Part shown: positions 1 through 8,685 of the stretch, in pieces | How the letters are laid out: each line of letters begins with the position of its first letter | Numbering within the stretch: position 1 is the stretch's first letter | From: an uncultured Dialister sp. | Lineage (GTDB): Bacteria; Bacillota; Negativicutes; Veillonellales; Dialisteraceae | Assembly (NCBI GenBank): GCA_902462205.1 | Contig: CABQAR010000001.1 | Location: forward strand, 1 to 64,000 | Reading direction: 5' to 3' | DNA: 64,000 bases | Notes under the pieces: generated by a model | Seen by the model: only the letters and a program-made list of their open reading frames with translations | Told to the model about the DNA's origin: nothing | The model's database searches: none | Translations under genes and position numbers: made by a program

Positions 1-700
1 AAGCTTTCGAGTAGTATTTAAAATCTGCAATCATTGCCCAGATTCTTCATTGCATGTAAGAATGACAGGCAAGGGCTGTTTACCTTGATGGGTATTACCT
101 GCTTGCCGTCATTCCTGAATGAAGCGGAGCATGGTAGGAAGAAATCAAGGGAATTAAATGCTAAACAAAAGAGCTTCCCCTGAAAGACAGGGGAAGTGTC
201 AGCAGAGCTGACGATAGGGTCAAGTTGGAGCAGAAAGAAGAAACGTCTTTACCCAAACTCGCCCCTATCCCCGCCGTAGGCGGTACTTCCCCCGACAAGC
301 GGTGGAAGCTTTCGCGCAGTATTTAAAAGTTGTAACTATTGCCCGGATTCTTCATTGTATTCAAGAATGACAGGCAAGGGCGATTTATCTTTGTTGTTAT
401 TACCTGTCTGCCGTCATTTTCAAATGGAACGGAGCATAGCGGAATGAAATCAAGAGATTAAATACTAAACAAAAGAGCTTCCCCTGAAAGGCAGGGGAAG
501 TGTCAGCAGAGCTGACGATAGGGTCAAGTTGGGGCAGAAAGAAGAAACGCCTCTACTCAAGCTTGCCCCTATCCCCGCCATACGGCGGTACTTCCCCGAT
601 AAGCGGTGGAAGCTTTCAGTAATACTTAAAATCTGTAATCACTGCCCGGATTCTTCATTGCATTCAAGAATGACGGGCAAGTGCATTTTACTTTTTCATG
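1..700. repeat. Repeat cluster 1: alternating A and B repeat modules
   Basis: The stretch holds two full and one partial copies of a compound repeat of about 305 bp. Module A (about 145 bp; 169-315 and 471-620) starts AAGAGCTTCCCCTG, ends GGTGGAAGCTTTCG, and its two ends are each small hairpins and inverted copies of each other. Module B (10-168, 316-470, 621 to about 700) carries GCCCGGATTCTTCATTG and a GGAGCATAGCGGAATGAAATC segment. The window begins inside a copy. Short reading frames across the repeats change with each copy and are not credible genes. The same modules recur at 4.2-5.5 and 6.2-6.5 kb. Confidence 0.85.
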
Positions 701-1042
701 TATTTCATTTACTTTTCTAAAATACAAGGGGAATCGTATTTTATGTTTGAGATGATATATCGAGTGATATATCGAGACAAAGAATAATAATAAAAGAGAA
801 GAAACAGATTAGCGGATATATCCAAATACGAATTGTAAGAATAATAATAAAATGCAATATATTAATTTTTAAAATTAAAAACTTTAAAATAAATTAATAA
901 TATGATAAGATTATATGCGACATGATTTTCTGCCCTTTGATCATATCGGGGAATGGATGGGGAGACAGAGGAAACACGGCCACTCGTGTTGAAGCTTCAT
1001 TCCTGAATCAGAAAAGGGTTTTACAGAAGGAGCGAAGCAATA
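701..1042 (+). promoter_or_regulatory. AT-rich upstream region and leader of the first ompM gene
   Basis: No gene is visible. Positions 720-925 are extremely AT-rich (runs of AATAATAATAAAA and TTTTTAAAATTAAAAA), as expected for an UP-element-rich strong promoter, although I cannot fix one -35/-10 pair. Positions 966-986 contain CAGAGGAAACACGG plus CCACTCG, which recurs upstream of the second ompM gene at 2807-2827. The ribosome binding site AGAAGGAG lies just before the start at 1043. Confidence 0.5.
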
Positions 1043-2305
1043 ATGAAAAAAATCCTCGCAATCGCTGCTGTAGCAGCACTCACCGCAGGCGTATCCGCAT
1101 ACGCTGCCAATCCGTTCTCTGATGTATCTGAAAGTGATTGGGCTTATCAGGCAGTATCCGATCTCTCTGACCAGGGCATCGTAGAAGGCTATCCGGATGG
1201 CACATTCAAAGGCGAAAGAAACATGACCCGTTATGAACTGGCGCAGGTCATTGCCCGCCTGATGGCTCGTGAAGATCAGCTGAACGCTGAACAGAGAGCC
1301 ACCGTTGAAAAACTGGCTGGCGAATATGCCAATGAACTGGCTAATCTGGGCGTCCGCGTATCCAATCTGGAAAAGAAAGTCGGCAATATTGCTTGGTCAG
1401 GTGATGCACGCATGCGCTGGATGCAGAGGGGATACGATGATGATGGAAGCAGAATCTCAGATAAATATGACGGACGTATCCGTATCAAGATGAATGCGAC
1501 TGTCAATGACAGCACTTATGTCCATGGACGTCTGACCAGCAATATGAACTTTAAGGATGGCAGTGATGCGAAGACAAGCATGGATGCGCTGTATGTCCAC
1601 CATCAGTTTGGCGACAAGGTCGGCATGAACATCGGCCGCAGCTATCTGACCTTGGGGCAGACCGGCATGTACTACGATGATTTCTTTGATGGCGTGCAGG
1701 CGTTTTTTGGCGACAGCAAGCTGACTCTGGAAGCAGGCTACGGACGTTTCTATTGCCTTGGTTATGCAGATAACGGATATGCTTTCGACGGTAATGCGGA
1801 AAAGGCAGAAGCTGCCTATGCAAGACTGTACGGCAAGACCGGCAGATTCGGATATGATGTGGAATATATCGATGTGGCACATAAGCAGGGATCTATCCTC
1901 GGACTGGGCTTGACGGCAGGCATTACTGATTCCGTAGATGTTTTTGGTGATTTCTATAAAAACTACGATGTTGACGGAGATCCGCAGATCTGGACCGCAG
2001 GGCTTGGACTCGGACAATATAATATGAAGAAACCGGGCTCTTTCAGATTATCCGGGCAGTATATCAAGGCAGAAGCCGGCGCATACCTTGGTGGCTCGAC
2101 CTATCTGGTCACACCTTTGAACCAGACGATCATGGTCAACGGCGCTGCAGCTAAAGAAAAGGAAGTCAAGTACTGGCAGATCAATGGCGATGTGGTGCTG
2201 GCAAAGAATGTCCGTCTCCACGGGGAATATGCTTTTGATGTGAAGGCAGATTCCAAGAAAGACTACGACGATCTGGCTACGGTAACCTTGAATTACAATT
2301 TCTAA
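1043..2305 (+). CDS. ompM: OmpM-type SLH-domain outer-membrane porin
   Basis: This encodes a 420-residue outer-membrane protein of the Negativicutes OmpM family, which tethers the outer membrane to peptidoglycan and forms a diffusion pore. Residues 1-21 form a signal peptide cut after AYA. Residues 22-85 are one SLH domain (FSDVSESDWAYQAV, GYPDGTFKGERNMTRYEL), 86-115 a short coiled coil ending NLEKKVGN, and the rest a beta-barrel with alternating aromatic strands ending in NYNF. The terminal Phe is the usual barrel-assembly signal. The start is preceded by AGAAGGAG. The first 115 residues are almost identical to the next gene while the barrels differ strongly, so this is one member of a duplicated pair. 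Confidence 0.93.
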   Translation: MKKILAIAAVAALTAGVSAYAANPFSDVSESDWAYQAVSDLSDQGIVEGYPDGTFKGERNMTRYELAQVIARLMAREDQLNAEQRATVEKLAGEYANELANLGVRVSNLEKKVGNIAWSGDARMRWMQRGYDDDGSRISDKYDGRIRIKMNATVNDSTYVHGRLTSNMNFKDGSDAKTSMDALYVHHQFGDKVGMNIGRSYLTLGQTGMYYDDFFDGVQAFFGDSKLTLEAGYGRFYCLGYADNGYAFDGNAEKAEAAYARLYGKTGRFGYDVEYIDVAHKQGSILGLGLTAGITDSVDVFGDFYKNYDVDGDPQIWTAGLGLGQYNMKKPGSFRLSGQYIKAEAGAYLGGSTYLVTPLNQTIMVNGAAAKEKEVKYWQINGDVVLAKNVRLHGEYAFDVKADSKKDYDDLATVTLNYNF

Positions 2306-2332
2306 TAGCAAGTAAAAAATGCAAAACGCCAA

Positions 2333-2361
2333 AAGAAGACTCTACATGGGTCTTCTTTTTT
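2333..2361 (+). terminator. Terminator after first ompM
   Basis: The arms AAGAAGAC and GTCTTCTT flank a nine-base loop and are followed by a T-run; it lies 27 bases past the stop codon. Confidence 0.85.
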
Positions 2362-2365
2362 GTTT

Positions 2366-2902
2366 GCAGATTGGAAGTGAAGGCGATATGTGGCTCGTGA
2401 ATTGCAGGATGATTTTCTTGAATTGTGCCTTGCTTCCGGAGCAAATACCATATGTGGACATATAGGAAAGATGGCATCATAGTGGAAGAAAATATCTATA
2501 ACTGACCGGAGTTCGAAAAAAGAAGACTAAGAAATGAGACGAATATTAAAAGCGGGAGACGAAAGGGGATTTGATAAAGATCAATGATTATCGAAAGAAA
2601 TGCAGATAAAATTATGGATATATTAAAAAACAATTGCTTACAGGAAGGAAGAGAAAAAAGGGGGAAAGTACTGATGAAATATGGGTAATTCCGGCGGGAG
2701 TTTTGCGAATGCTTGCAAAAATCTTCAGTCTGTGTTAAATTTTGAATAAGCAATGAGGAAGTTCCGCCGATTTGCTGGATAGTCATGGAAGAGGAAAAGA
2801 ATTAGGCAGAGGAAACACGGTCACTCGAGCTAATCCTTCTTCTGAAATGGTTGTCTCATGAACGGAACAACAATATATTTTTTTCAGAAGGAGCGAAGAA
2901 CT
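2366..2902 (+). promoter_or_regulatory. Promoter and leader of the second ompM gene
   Basis: No gene is credible here. A promoter TTGCAA (2713-2718), 17-bp spacer, TAAATT (2736-2741) is the best candidate. The leader then carries the element CAGAGGAAACACGG plus TCACTCG at 2807-2827, shared with the first ompM leader, and ends with AGAAGGAG before the ATG at 2903. I see nothing else in 2366-2700. Confidence 0.5.
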
Positions 2903-4117
2903 ATGAAAAAGATTCTCGCAATCGCTGCAGTAGCAGCACTCACCGCAGGCGTATCCGCATACGCTGCAAATCCGTTCTCTGATGTATCCGAAAGCGACTG
3001 GGCTTACCAGGCAGTATCCGATCTCTCTGACCAGGGCATCGTAGAAGGCTATCCGGATGGCACATTCAAAGGCGAAAGAAACATGACCCGTTATGAACTG
3101 GCTCAGGTTATTGCTCGCCTGATGGCTCGCGAAGATCAGCTGAACGCTGAACAGAGAGCTACCGTTGACAAACTGGCTGGCGAATATGCAGACGAACTGG
3201 CAAACCTGGGCGTTCGCGTATCCAACCTGGAAAAGAAAGTCGGCAATCTCTATTGGTCCGGCGATGCTCGTATGCGTTACACTGATAAAGCTATGGGCGC
3301 TGATAAGTATGATGGCCGTCTCCGTATCAATGCTAAGGGACAGGTCAATGACAGCACTTATGTTAAAGGTCGTCTCGTTGGCAACATGAACTTTAAAGAT
3401 GCTGAAGATGCAGATGTTTATGCAGATCAGCTGTTTGTAAACCATGACTTTGGTTCCTTCAGCGCAAGGCTCGGCCGTCAGCCGATTTCCTTCGGCGACC
3501 AGGGTGGCTGGCTCTATGGCGATAGCAAGGGCTATGATGGCGCACAGGTTTCCTTCAACGCAGGAAAGATTGGTGCTACCGTAGGTTATGGCCAGTTCAA
3601 CACCTCTGACTATGATGACGTTAAGGAAGCTGACATGCTCTTTGCTAAAGCAACCGGCAAGCTGAGCATCGTAGACCTCGGCGTAGACTACATTAAGTTC
3701 CATGAAGGTGACAAAACAGAACTTTTCGGAGCTAACCTTGGGTTCAACGCAGGTGATTTCCGCGTATTCGGTGAATACTGGAAGAACACTATTGCTGATG
3801 ACAATGATACCGCTTGGAACGCAGGCCTCGGCTATGGCAAACTGAACCTGAAGAAACCGGGTTCATTCGGACTCAGTGTAGCTTACAATGATGTTGATCA
3901 GAACGTATTCTTTGGCGGCACCGGCCTCCAGACCGATGTTCTGAGCTACCTGTCCAAAGCAGATGCTACCAATGTAACATTCTGGAACGCTATGGCTGAC
4001 GTAGCTCTCCAGAAGAACGTTTACCTCCATGGTGAATATGCATTCAGTGTAGATGCAGAAAATTCTACTAAGGATGTAGATGATGCATGGACTGTATCCC
4101 TGAACTACGTATTCTAA
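2903..4117 (+). CDS. ompM: OmpM-type SLH-domain outer-membrane porin, second copy
   Basis: A 404-residue paralogue of the preceding porin. The order is signal peptide (1-21), SLH domain (22-85), coiled-coil linker (to about 115), and a beta-barrel ending NYVF with terminal Phe. I chose the ATG at 2903 (MKKILAIAA) rather than an in-frame one at 2858, because AGAAGGAG sits just upstream and the product then matches copy one from residue 1. Up to the coiled coil I see only two substitutions between the copies (Glu to Asp, Asn to Asp), while the barrels are shorter and divergent here. A strong terminator follows, and each gene has its own leader, so they are probably separate transcripts. Pore specificity cannot be told from sequence. 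Confidence 0.93.
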   Translation: MKKILAIAAVAALTAGVSAYAANPFSDVSESDWAYQAVSDLSDQGIVEGYPDGTFKGERNMTRYELAQVIARLMAREDQLNAEQRATVDKLAGEYADELANLGVRVSNLEKKVGNLYWSGDARMRYTDKAMGADKYDGRLRINAKGQVNDSTYVKGRLVGNMNFKDAEDADVYADQLFVNHDFGSFSARLGRQPISFGDQGGWLYGDSKGYDGAQVSFNAGKIGATVGYGQFNTSDYDDVKEADMLFAKATGKLSIVDLGVDYIKFHEGDKTELFGANLGFNAGDFRVFGEYWKNTIADDNDTAWNAGLGYGKLNLKKPGSFGLSVAYNDVDQNVFFGGTGLQTDVLSYLSKADATNVTFWNAMADVALQKNVYLHGEYAFSVDAENSTKDVDDAWTVSLNYVF

Positions 4118-4146
4118 TACTAACGTACAGGAATTATATCCAACAG

Positions 4147-4173
4147 AAAAAGACCTCGAAAGAGGTCTTTTTT
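4147..4173 (+). terminator. Terminator after second ompM
   Basis: AGACCTC-GAAA-GAGGTCT with flanking A-run and a T6 tail, a compact hairpin with a GAAA tetraloop. Confidence 0.9.
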
Positions 4174-4188
4174 GTGTGTCTAAATCCT

Positions 4189-5560
4189 CGAATGGAACGG
4201 AGCATAACAGAATGAAATCAAGGAATTAAATACTAAACAAAAGAGCTTCCCCTGAAAGACAGGGGAAGTGTCAGCAGGGCTGACGATAGGGTCAAGTTGG
4301 AGCAGAAAGAAGAAACGTGTTTACTCAAGCGTGCCCCTATCCCCGCCATACGGCGGTACTTCCCCCGGCAAGCGGTGGAAGCTTTTGGGTAGTATGTAGT
4401 ACCTGTAATCATTGCCCGGATTCTTCATTGCATTCAAGAATGACAGGCAAGGGCGATTTATCGTTATTGGTATTACCTGCCTGCCGTCATCCTCGAATGG
4501 AATAGAGCATAGCGGAATGAAATCAAGGAATTAAATACTGAACAAAAGAGCTTCCCCTGAAAGACAGGGGAAGTGTCAGCAACGCTGACGATAGGGTTAA
4601 GTTGGAGCAGAAAGAAGAAACGTGTATACTCAAGCGTGCCCCTATCCCCGCCATACGGCGGTACTTCCCCCGACAAGCGGTGGAAGCTTTCGAGATGTAT
4701 TTAATGTTTGTAAATGCCATTCAGATTATTACCGCTACCGTTGATTGAGGACAAGAGTATAAGTATTAAATGAGAAACGAAAGGCTCCACCGAACACGGG
4801 GGAGCTGCCGAGGTACGAGGCTGAAGGGGTAAGTTAGAGCAGAAAGAAGAAACGTGTATACTCAAGCGTGCCCCTATCCCCGCCATACGGCGGTACTTCC
4901 TCCGACAGGTGGGGGAAGCTTTCGGGTAGCATTTAGTACCTGTAATCATTGCCCGGATTCTTCATTGTATTCAAGAATGACGGGCAAGGGCTGTTTACCT
5001 TGATTGGTATTACATACCTGCCGTCATCCTCGAATGGAATAGAGCATAGCGGAATGAAATCAAGGAATTAAATACTGAACAAAAGAGCTTCCCCTGAAAG
5101 ACAGGGGAAGTGTCAGCAACGCTGACGATAGGGTTAAGTTGGAGCAGAAAGAAGAAACGTGTATACTCAAGCGTGCCCCTATCCCCGCCATACGGCGGTA
5201 CTTCCTCCGACAGGTGGGGGAAGCTTTCGGGTAGCATTTAGTACCTGTAATCATTGCCCGGATTCTTCATTGTATTCAAGAATGACGGGCAAGGGCTGTT
5301 TACCTTGATTGGTATTACATACCTGCCGTCATCCTCGAATGGAATAGAGCATAGCGGAATGAAATCAAGGAATTAAATACTGAACAAAAGAGCTTCCCCT
5401 GAAAGACAGGGGAAGTGTCAGCGGAGCTGACGATAGGGTCAAGTTGGAGCAGAAAGAAGAAACGTCTTTACCCAAACTCGCTCCTATCCCCGCCGTGGGC
5501 GGTACTTCCCCCGACAAGCGGTGGAAGCTTTCGGATAGTATTTAAAATCTGTATGTATCA
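4189..5560. repeat. Repeat cluster 2: A/B repeat array
   Basis: Starting in the tail of a B module, module A copies lie at about 4240-4388, 4541-4692, 4780-4922 (variant opening GGCTCCACCG), 5085-5230 and 5389-5533. B modules lie at about 4389-4540, 4923-5083 and 5231-5388. The A modules keep the core GCCCCTATCCCCGCC and the terminal hairpins. Reading frames in them, mainly on the minus strand, are repeated and overlapping and I do not regard them as genes. Spacer sequence at 4693-4775 is unique. The units are far too long for CRISPR and no cas gene is present. Confidence 0.88.
4838..5421. repeat. Direct tandem duplication, period 305 bp
   Basis: The stretch from about 4838 to 5116 reads identically to 5143-5421 by eye, an offset of 305 bp, whereas other A/B copies differ at several bases. 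It spans the end of one A module, a whole B module and the beginning of the next A module. This indicates a recent unequal-crossover or slippage duplication. Confidence 0.85.
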
Positions 5561-5608
5561 TATGGATTCATACCGCCCTTGTTGGTCGGTATGGGATGTA
5601 AGGCTTTA

Positions 5609-5690
5609 ATGATAAAGAAAAGGCTTCACCAATTGCGGCTGAACTGACGAGGAACGGGGGTGAAGGAATAAGTTGGCATAAGAGCCATAT
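5609..5690. repeat. Degenerate A-module fragment
   Basis: AAAGGCTTCACCAATTGCGG followed by GAGGAACGGGGGTGAAGG and AAGTTGG resembles the variant A-module half at 4780 and at 6226. It flanks the DUF559 gene on its 3' side. Confidence 0.5.
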
Positions 5691-5751
5691 GCGTACAAAT
5701 GTGATTCTATTGATATCCACGATGAGGATTCTGTTATGGAAAGAATAGTAG

Positions 5752-6108
5752 TCAGGGCCTGCGATGCCTGATTCTTAAATTTACATATCTATCTATATCT
5801 GTGCATATGCCATTGAAATTTCTGTTTACCTCTAAATTGGAATAACGCAATACCATTATCCCCTGCGCTTCTAAAAATTGTGTGCGGAGCTGGTCATAAT
5901 TATGGTTTTTTTCTGTGTAGTGCTGACTTCCATCAAGTTCAATGGCTAATTTTGCTTTTCTGCAATAGAAATCAATAATAAAAGTACCTATTATTTTTTG
6001 GCGTATAAAATGTACCGGGTAATCAGATAAAAAATCATACCAGAGCTTGCACTCCTGCTTTGTCATATTTTTCCTAAGTGAGCGTGCTAAAGGCAATAAA
6101 TTCGGCAT
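5752..6108 (-). CDS. DUF559 endonuclease-like protein
   Basis: A 118-residue protein of the DUF559 group, related to the very-short-patch-repair/PD-(D/E)xK endonuclease fold. The recognisable block is RQKIIGTFIIDFYC, then LAIELDGSQHY, then RTQFLEAQGIMVLRYSN, which supplies the Asp and Glu-x-Asp-Gly residues expected of the family. I chose the ATG at 6108 because AAAGGAG lies just upstream; the frame extends further 5' but into repeat sequence. The gene is AT-rich and unlike its neighbours, and sits between A-module repeats. The biochemical activity of DUF559 proteins is poorly defined, so I claim only the fold family. Confidence 0.8.
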   Translation of the reverse strand: MPNLLPLARSLRKNMTKQECKLWYDFLSDYPVHFIRQKIIGTFIIDFYCRKAKLAIELDGSQHYTEKNHNYDQLRTQFLEAQGIMVLRYSNLEVNRNFNGICTDIDRYVNLRIRHRRP

Positions 6109-6225
6109 ATGTTTATCTCCTTTATGGAAAATGAAGAATGCTATTTCCTTCATTGTAAAAGAATACTTTATTTCATCATAGTAAAAAATGATTTCTAATG
6201 GAAGTGAGTTATAAGTGATAAATGA

Positions 6226-6490
6226 TAAATGAAAGGCTCCACCGATTACGGGGAGGCAAGCGAACGATTTTTGAAGGAATGGAATGACGCACAAAAATCA
6301 GTGAGACGCCTTGCCTTTGTGGCTGAGCTGCCGAGGTACGAGGCTGAAGGGGTAAGTTAGAGCAGAAAGAAGAGACATGTTTACTCACGCTTGCCCCTAT
6401 CCCCCGCCATGGGCGGTACTTCCCCCGACAAGCGGTGGAAGCTTTCGGATAGTATTTAGTACCTGTAATCATTGCCCGGATTCCAACTAC
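6226..6490. repeat. A-module repeat copy with internal insert
   Basis: The copy begins AAAGGCTCCACCG like the one at 4780. A segment of about 75 bp (about 6256-6330) interrupts it relative to that copy before it resumes at GAGCTGCCGAGGTACGAGG and runs to GGTGGAAGCTTTCGG, followed by the first 40 bp of a B module. The insert ends are imperfect inverted repeats (GGCAAGCG and CGCCTTGCC). Confidence 0.7.
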
Positions 6491-6778
6491 TACAGCTGAC
6501 TGCATGTGGGCTATAAGGAGTGGATCAGATATGAAGCTTATGTGTGTTCTGCGTCCTTGTTACATAGAATACATTGATAAACGGATAAGATAATCATAAA
6601 AAACTATTATTGTAATATTAATAATGTATGTTATAATATATAAATAATGGGATATGAGAGACTGTTTTTCTGCATTTATTTATGAAGACATAGGGACATA
6701 TGTAGATGATGGTCGCGTTATATCCATACTGTTCGGATTTCAGGCGTTGACTTGTTTTTGTGAGGAGGAGATGAGTAG
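6491..6778 (+). promoter_or_regulatory. Promoter region of the ABC importer operon
   Basis: No gene is seen. TTGTAA (6610-6615), 16-bp spacer, TATAAT (6632-6637) is a plausible sigma-70-type promoter, leaving a leader of about 135 nt. GAGGAGGAG precedes the first start codon. I see no recognisable riboswitch or operator. Confidence 0.55.
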
Positions 6779-7723
6779 ATGACCGGCAGGCAGCTTTTTC
6801 TCAGGGTGGTGGAGATGGTTTTGGTGCTTTTGGGAATCAGCTTCATCACTTTTTGTCTGGTCATGCTGGCACCGGGGGATATAGTGCGACAGATGATATC
6901 AGGGAATGAGGATATCGCGGTCAGTCAAGCGGAAATTGAAGCATTGCGTCATGAACTGGGGTTGGATAAGCCTTTCCTGATGCAGTATCTGGATTGGCTC
7001 GTGCGTGTGCTTCACGGGAATTTCGGTACGTCTTTTATGACGAAACGGCCTGTCCTGGAAACGCTGCTCCATGGGTTGCCGGCAACGATCCTTCTGGCGT
7101 TCGCTTCATCTGCCTTCATGTTGATTTTTTCGATTCCGCTGGGAGTTTATACGGCGGTGAAGCAGAATACATGGTTCGATTATCTTGTCAGGGGATTTAC
7201 ATTTGCCGGTGTATCCGTGCCGAATTTCTGGATGGGGCTGATGCTTCTCTGGATATTTGCATTGAAACTGAATCTGTTTCCCATCGTAGGAGGAACGGTC
7301 ACCCTTGAAAACCTGATTTTGCCCATGATGACTTTAGGAATCGTCATGACATCGAAGTATACAAGGCAAGTGCGTGCTACGGTGCTTGAGGAGCTTCGTC
7401 AGGATTATGTCATGGGGGCGAGGGCCAGAGGATTTTCTGAATCATATATTCTTTGGCGTGAAGTTCTTCCGAATGCGCTTTTACCGCTTGTCACGCTTTT
7501 AGGTCTTGCGTTCGGTTCTCTCCTTGGCGGGGCCGCGGTTGTGGAAATTATTTTTTCATGGCCGGGGCTTGGGTATATGGTCGTGGAAGCGATCACATAC
7601 AGGGATTTCCAGACGGTGCAGGCCATTGTCCTTTGGATCGCATTTATGTATATGCTGATTAATTTATTGGTGGATATATCCTATAAGCATCTCGATCCGA
7701 GACTGAGAAGGTCAGGGAGGTGA
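6779..7723 (+). CDS. Peptide/nickel-type ABC transporter permease (DppB/NikB family)
   Basis: A 314-residue inner-membrane permease, first gene of a five-gene importer operon. It begins with the typical segment LRVVEMVLVLLGISFITF and the family loop MLAPGD, and carries about six hydrophobic segments. The cytoplasmic EAA loop that contacts the ATPase (GARARGFSESYILWREVLP) lies near residues 212-230. GAGGAGGAG lies upstream of the ATG. The next permease starts four bases after this stop codon. Family membership is clear; nickel versus peptide as substrate is not, see the binding protein. Confidence 0.9.
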   Translation: MTGRQLFLRVVEMVLVLLGISFITFCLVMLAPGDIVRQMISGNEDIAVSQAEIEALRHELGLDKPFLMQYLDWLVRVLHGNFGTSFMTKRPVLETLLHGLPATILLAFASSAFMLIFSIPLGVYTAVKQNTWFDYLVRGFTFAGVSVPNFWMGLMLLWIFALKLNLFPIVGGTVTLENLILPMMTLGIVMTSKYTRQVRATVLEELRQDYVMGARARGFSESYILWREVLPNALLPLVTLLGLAFGSLLGGAAVVEIIFSWPGLGYMVVEAITYRDFQTVQAIVLWIAFMYMLINLLVDISYKHLDPRLRRSGR

Positions 7724-7727
7724 GTCC

Positions 7728-8555
7728 ATGGAGAATCTGATCAAGGGATTTAAGGAGAATCGGGCGTTCCGTGTGACTTCCATCCTTGTGATTTTATTGA
7801 TTTTATTGACGGTATTGGCTCCGGTGATTGCACCGTATAATCCATTGGAAACGGTGATGAAGGATGCCAATATGGAGCCGTCCGTGGCCCATCTTTTCGG
7901 CACTGACAAGCTGGGGCGCGATGTGCTTTCACGCATATTGTACGGTGCAAGTTATTCTTTGACCAGCGTTCTTGCGTTGGTGGCCATTATTTTCATTATT
8001 GGAACGATGCTCGGCGTCTTGGCCGGATATTTCGGGGGAATCGTGGATATAGTCATCATGCGTGTGGCAGATATGATGATTTCTTTTCCCGGCGTGATTC
8101 TGGCGATCGCTATTGCAGGGATTATGGGCGGAAGTCTTTTCAATGCGATGGTGGCGCTGACCTGCGTCACATGGACGAAGTATGCCCGCCTGTCACGCAG
8201 CATGGTGCTTAAAATAAAAAAGCGTGATTTCGTGGATGCAGCCATCGTGAGCGGAGGTTCAGCGGTACATATATTATGGGTACATATCTTGCCGAATATC
8301 CTTCCGCTCATGGTGATTACGGCTGCTGCGGATATCGGTGCGATGATGATGGAGCTGGCGGGATTGTCTTTCCTCGGGTTCGGCAGCCAGCCGCCGGCAC
8401 CGGAATGGGGGCTCATGCTGAATGAGGGGCGCCAGCAATTACAGACGGCGCCGTGGCTGATGATTTTCCCCGGTCTTGCGATTTTTATCACCGTCGTCGT
8501 TTTTAATCTGTGGGGGGATTCACTCCGCGATGTGCTTGATCCGAGGCAGGATTGA
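7728..8555 (+). CDS. Peptide/nickel-type ABC transporter permease (DppC/NikC family)
   Basis: A 275-residue partner permease. The N-terminal helix is followed by the family motif HLFGTDKLGRDVLSRILYGA (about residues 56-75). The EAA-type loop (DAAIVSGGSAVHILWVHILP) lies near residue 170 and the family sequence ELAGLSFLGFGSQPPAPEWG near 215-235. AGGGAGGTGAG precedes the ATG. With the preceding gene it should form the heterodimeric membrane channel of the importer. Confidence 0.9.
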   Translation: MENLIKGFKENRAFRVTSILVILLILLTVLAPVIAPYNPLETVMKDANMEPSVAHLFGTDKLGRDVLSRILYGASYSLTSVLALVAIIFIIGTMLGVLAGYFGGIVDIVIMRVADMMISFPGVILAIAIAGIMGGSLFNAMVALTCVTWTKYARLSRSMVLKIKKRDFVDAAIVSGGSAVHILWVHILPNILPLMVITAAADIGAMMMELAGLSFLGFGSQPPAPEWGLMLNEGRQQLQTAPWLMIFPGLAIFITVVVFNLWGDSLRDVLDPRQD

Positions 8556-8685
8556 TAATTTGTAAAGATGCGTCAGGCCGTTTGTGCCTTGGAAATATTA
8601 TTGGTGCAGTGTTTATGCTCAGCATGGACTGTATGGGGTTATATAAATCATTATTTCACTTGTAAAGAAAGGAAGCGATTCATTC

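Noticed and set aside
4473..5254. Several short minus-strand reading frames with similar products in the repeat array, also 529-720 and 4317-4505 on the plus strand
   Set aside because: They coincide with the A/B repeat modules, share sequence only because the DNA repeats, and lack ribosome binding sites or known domains.
4189..5560. CRISPR array
   Set aside because: Units are about 305 bp, both halves are repeated, there are no unique short spacers and no cas genes.
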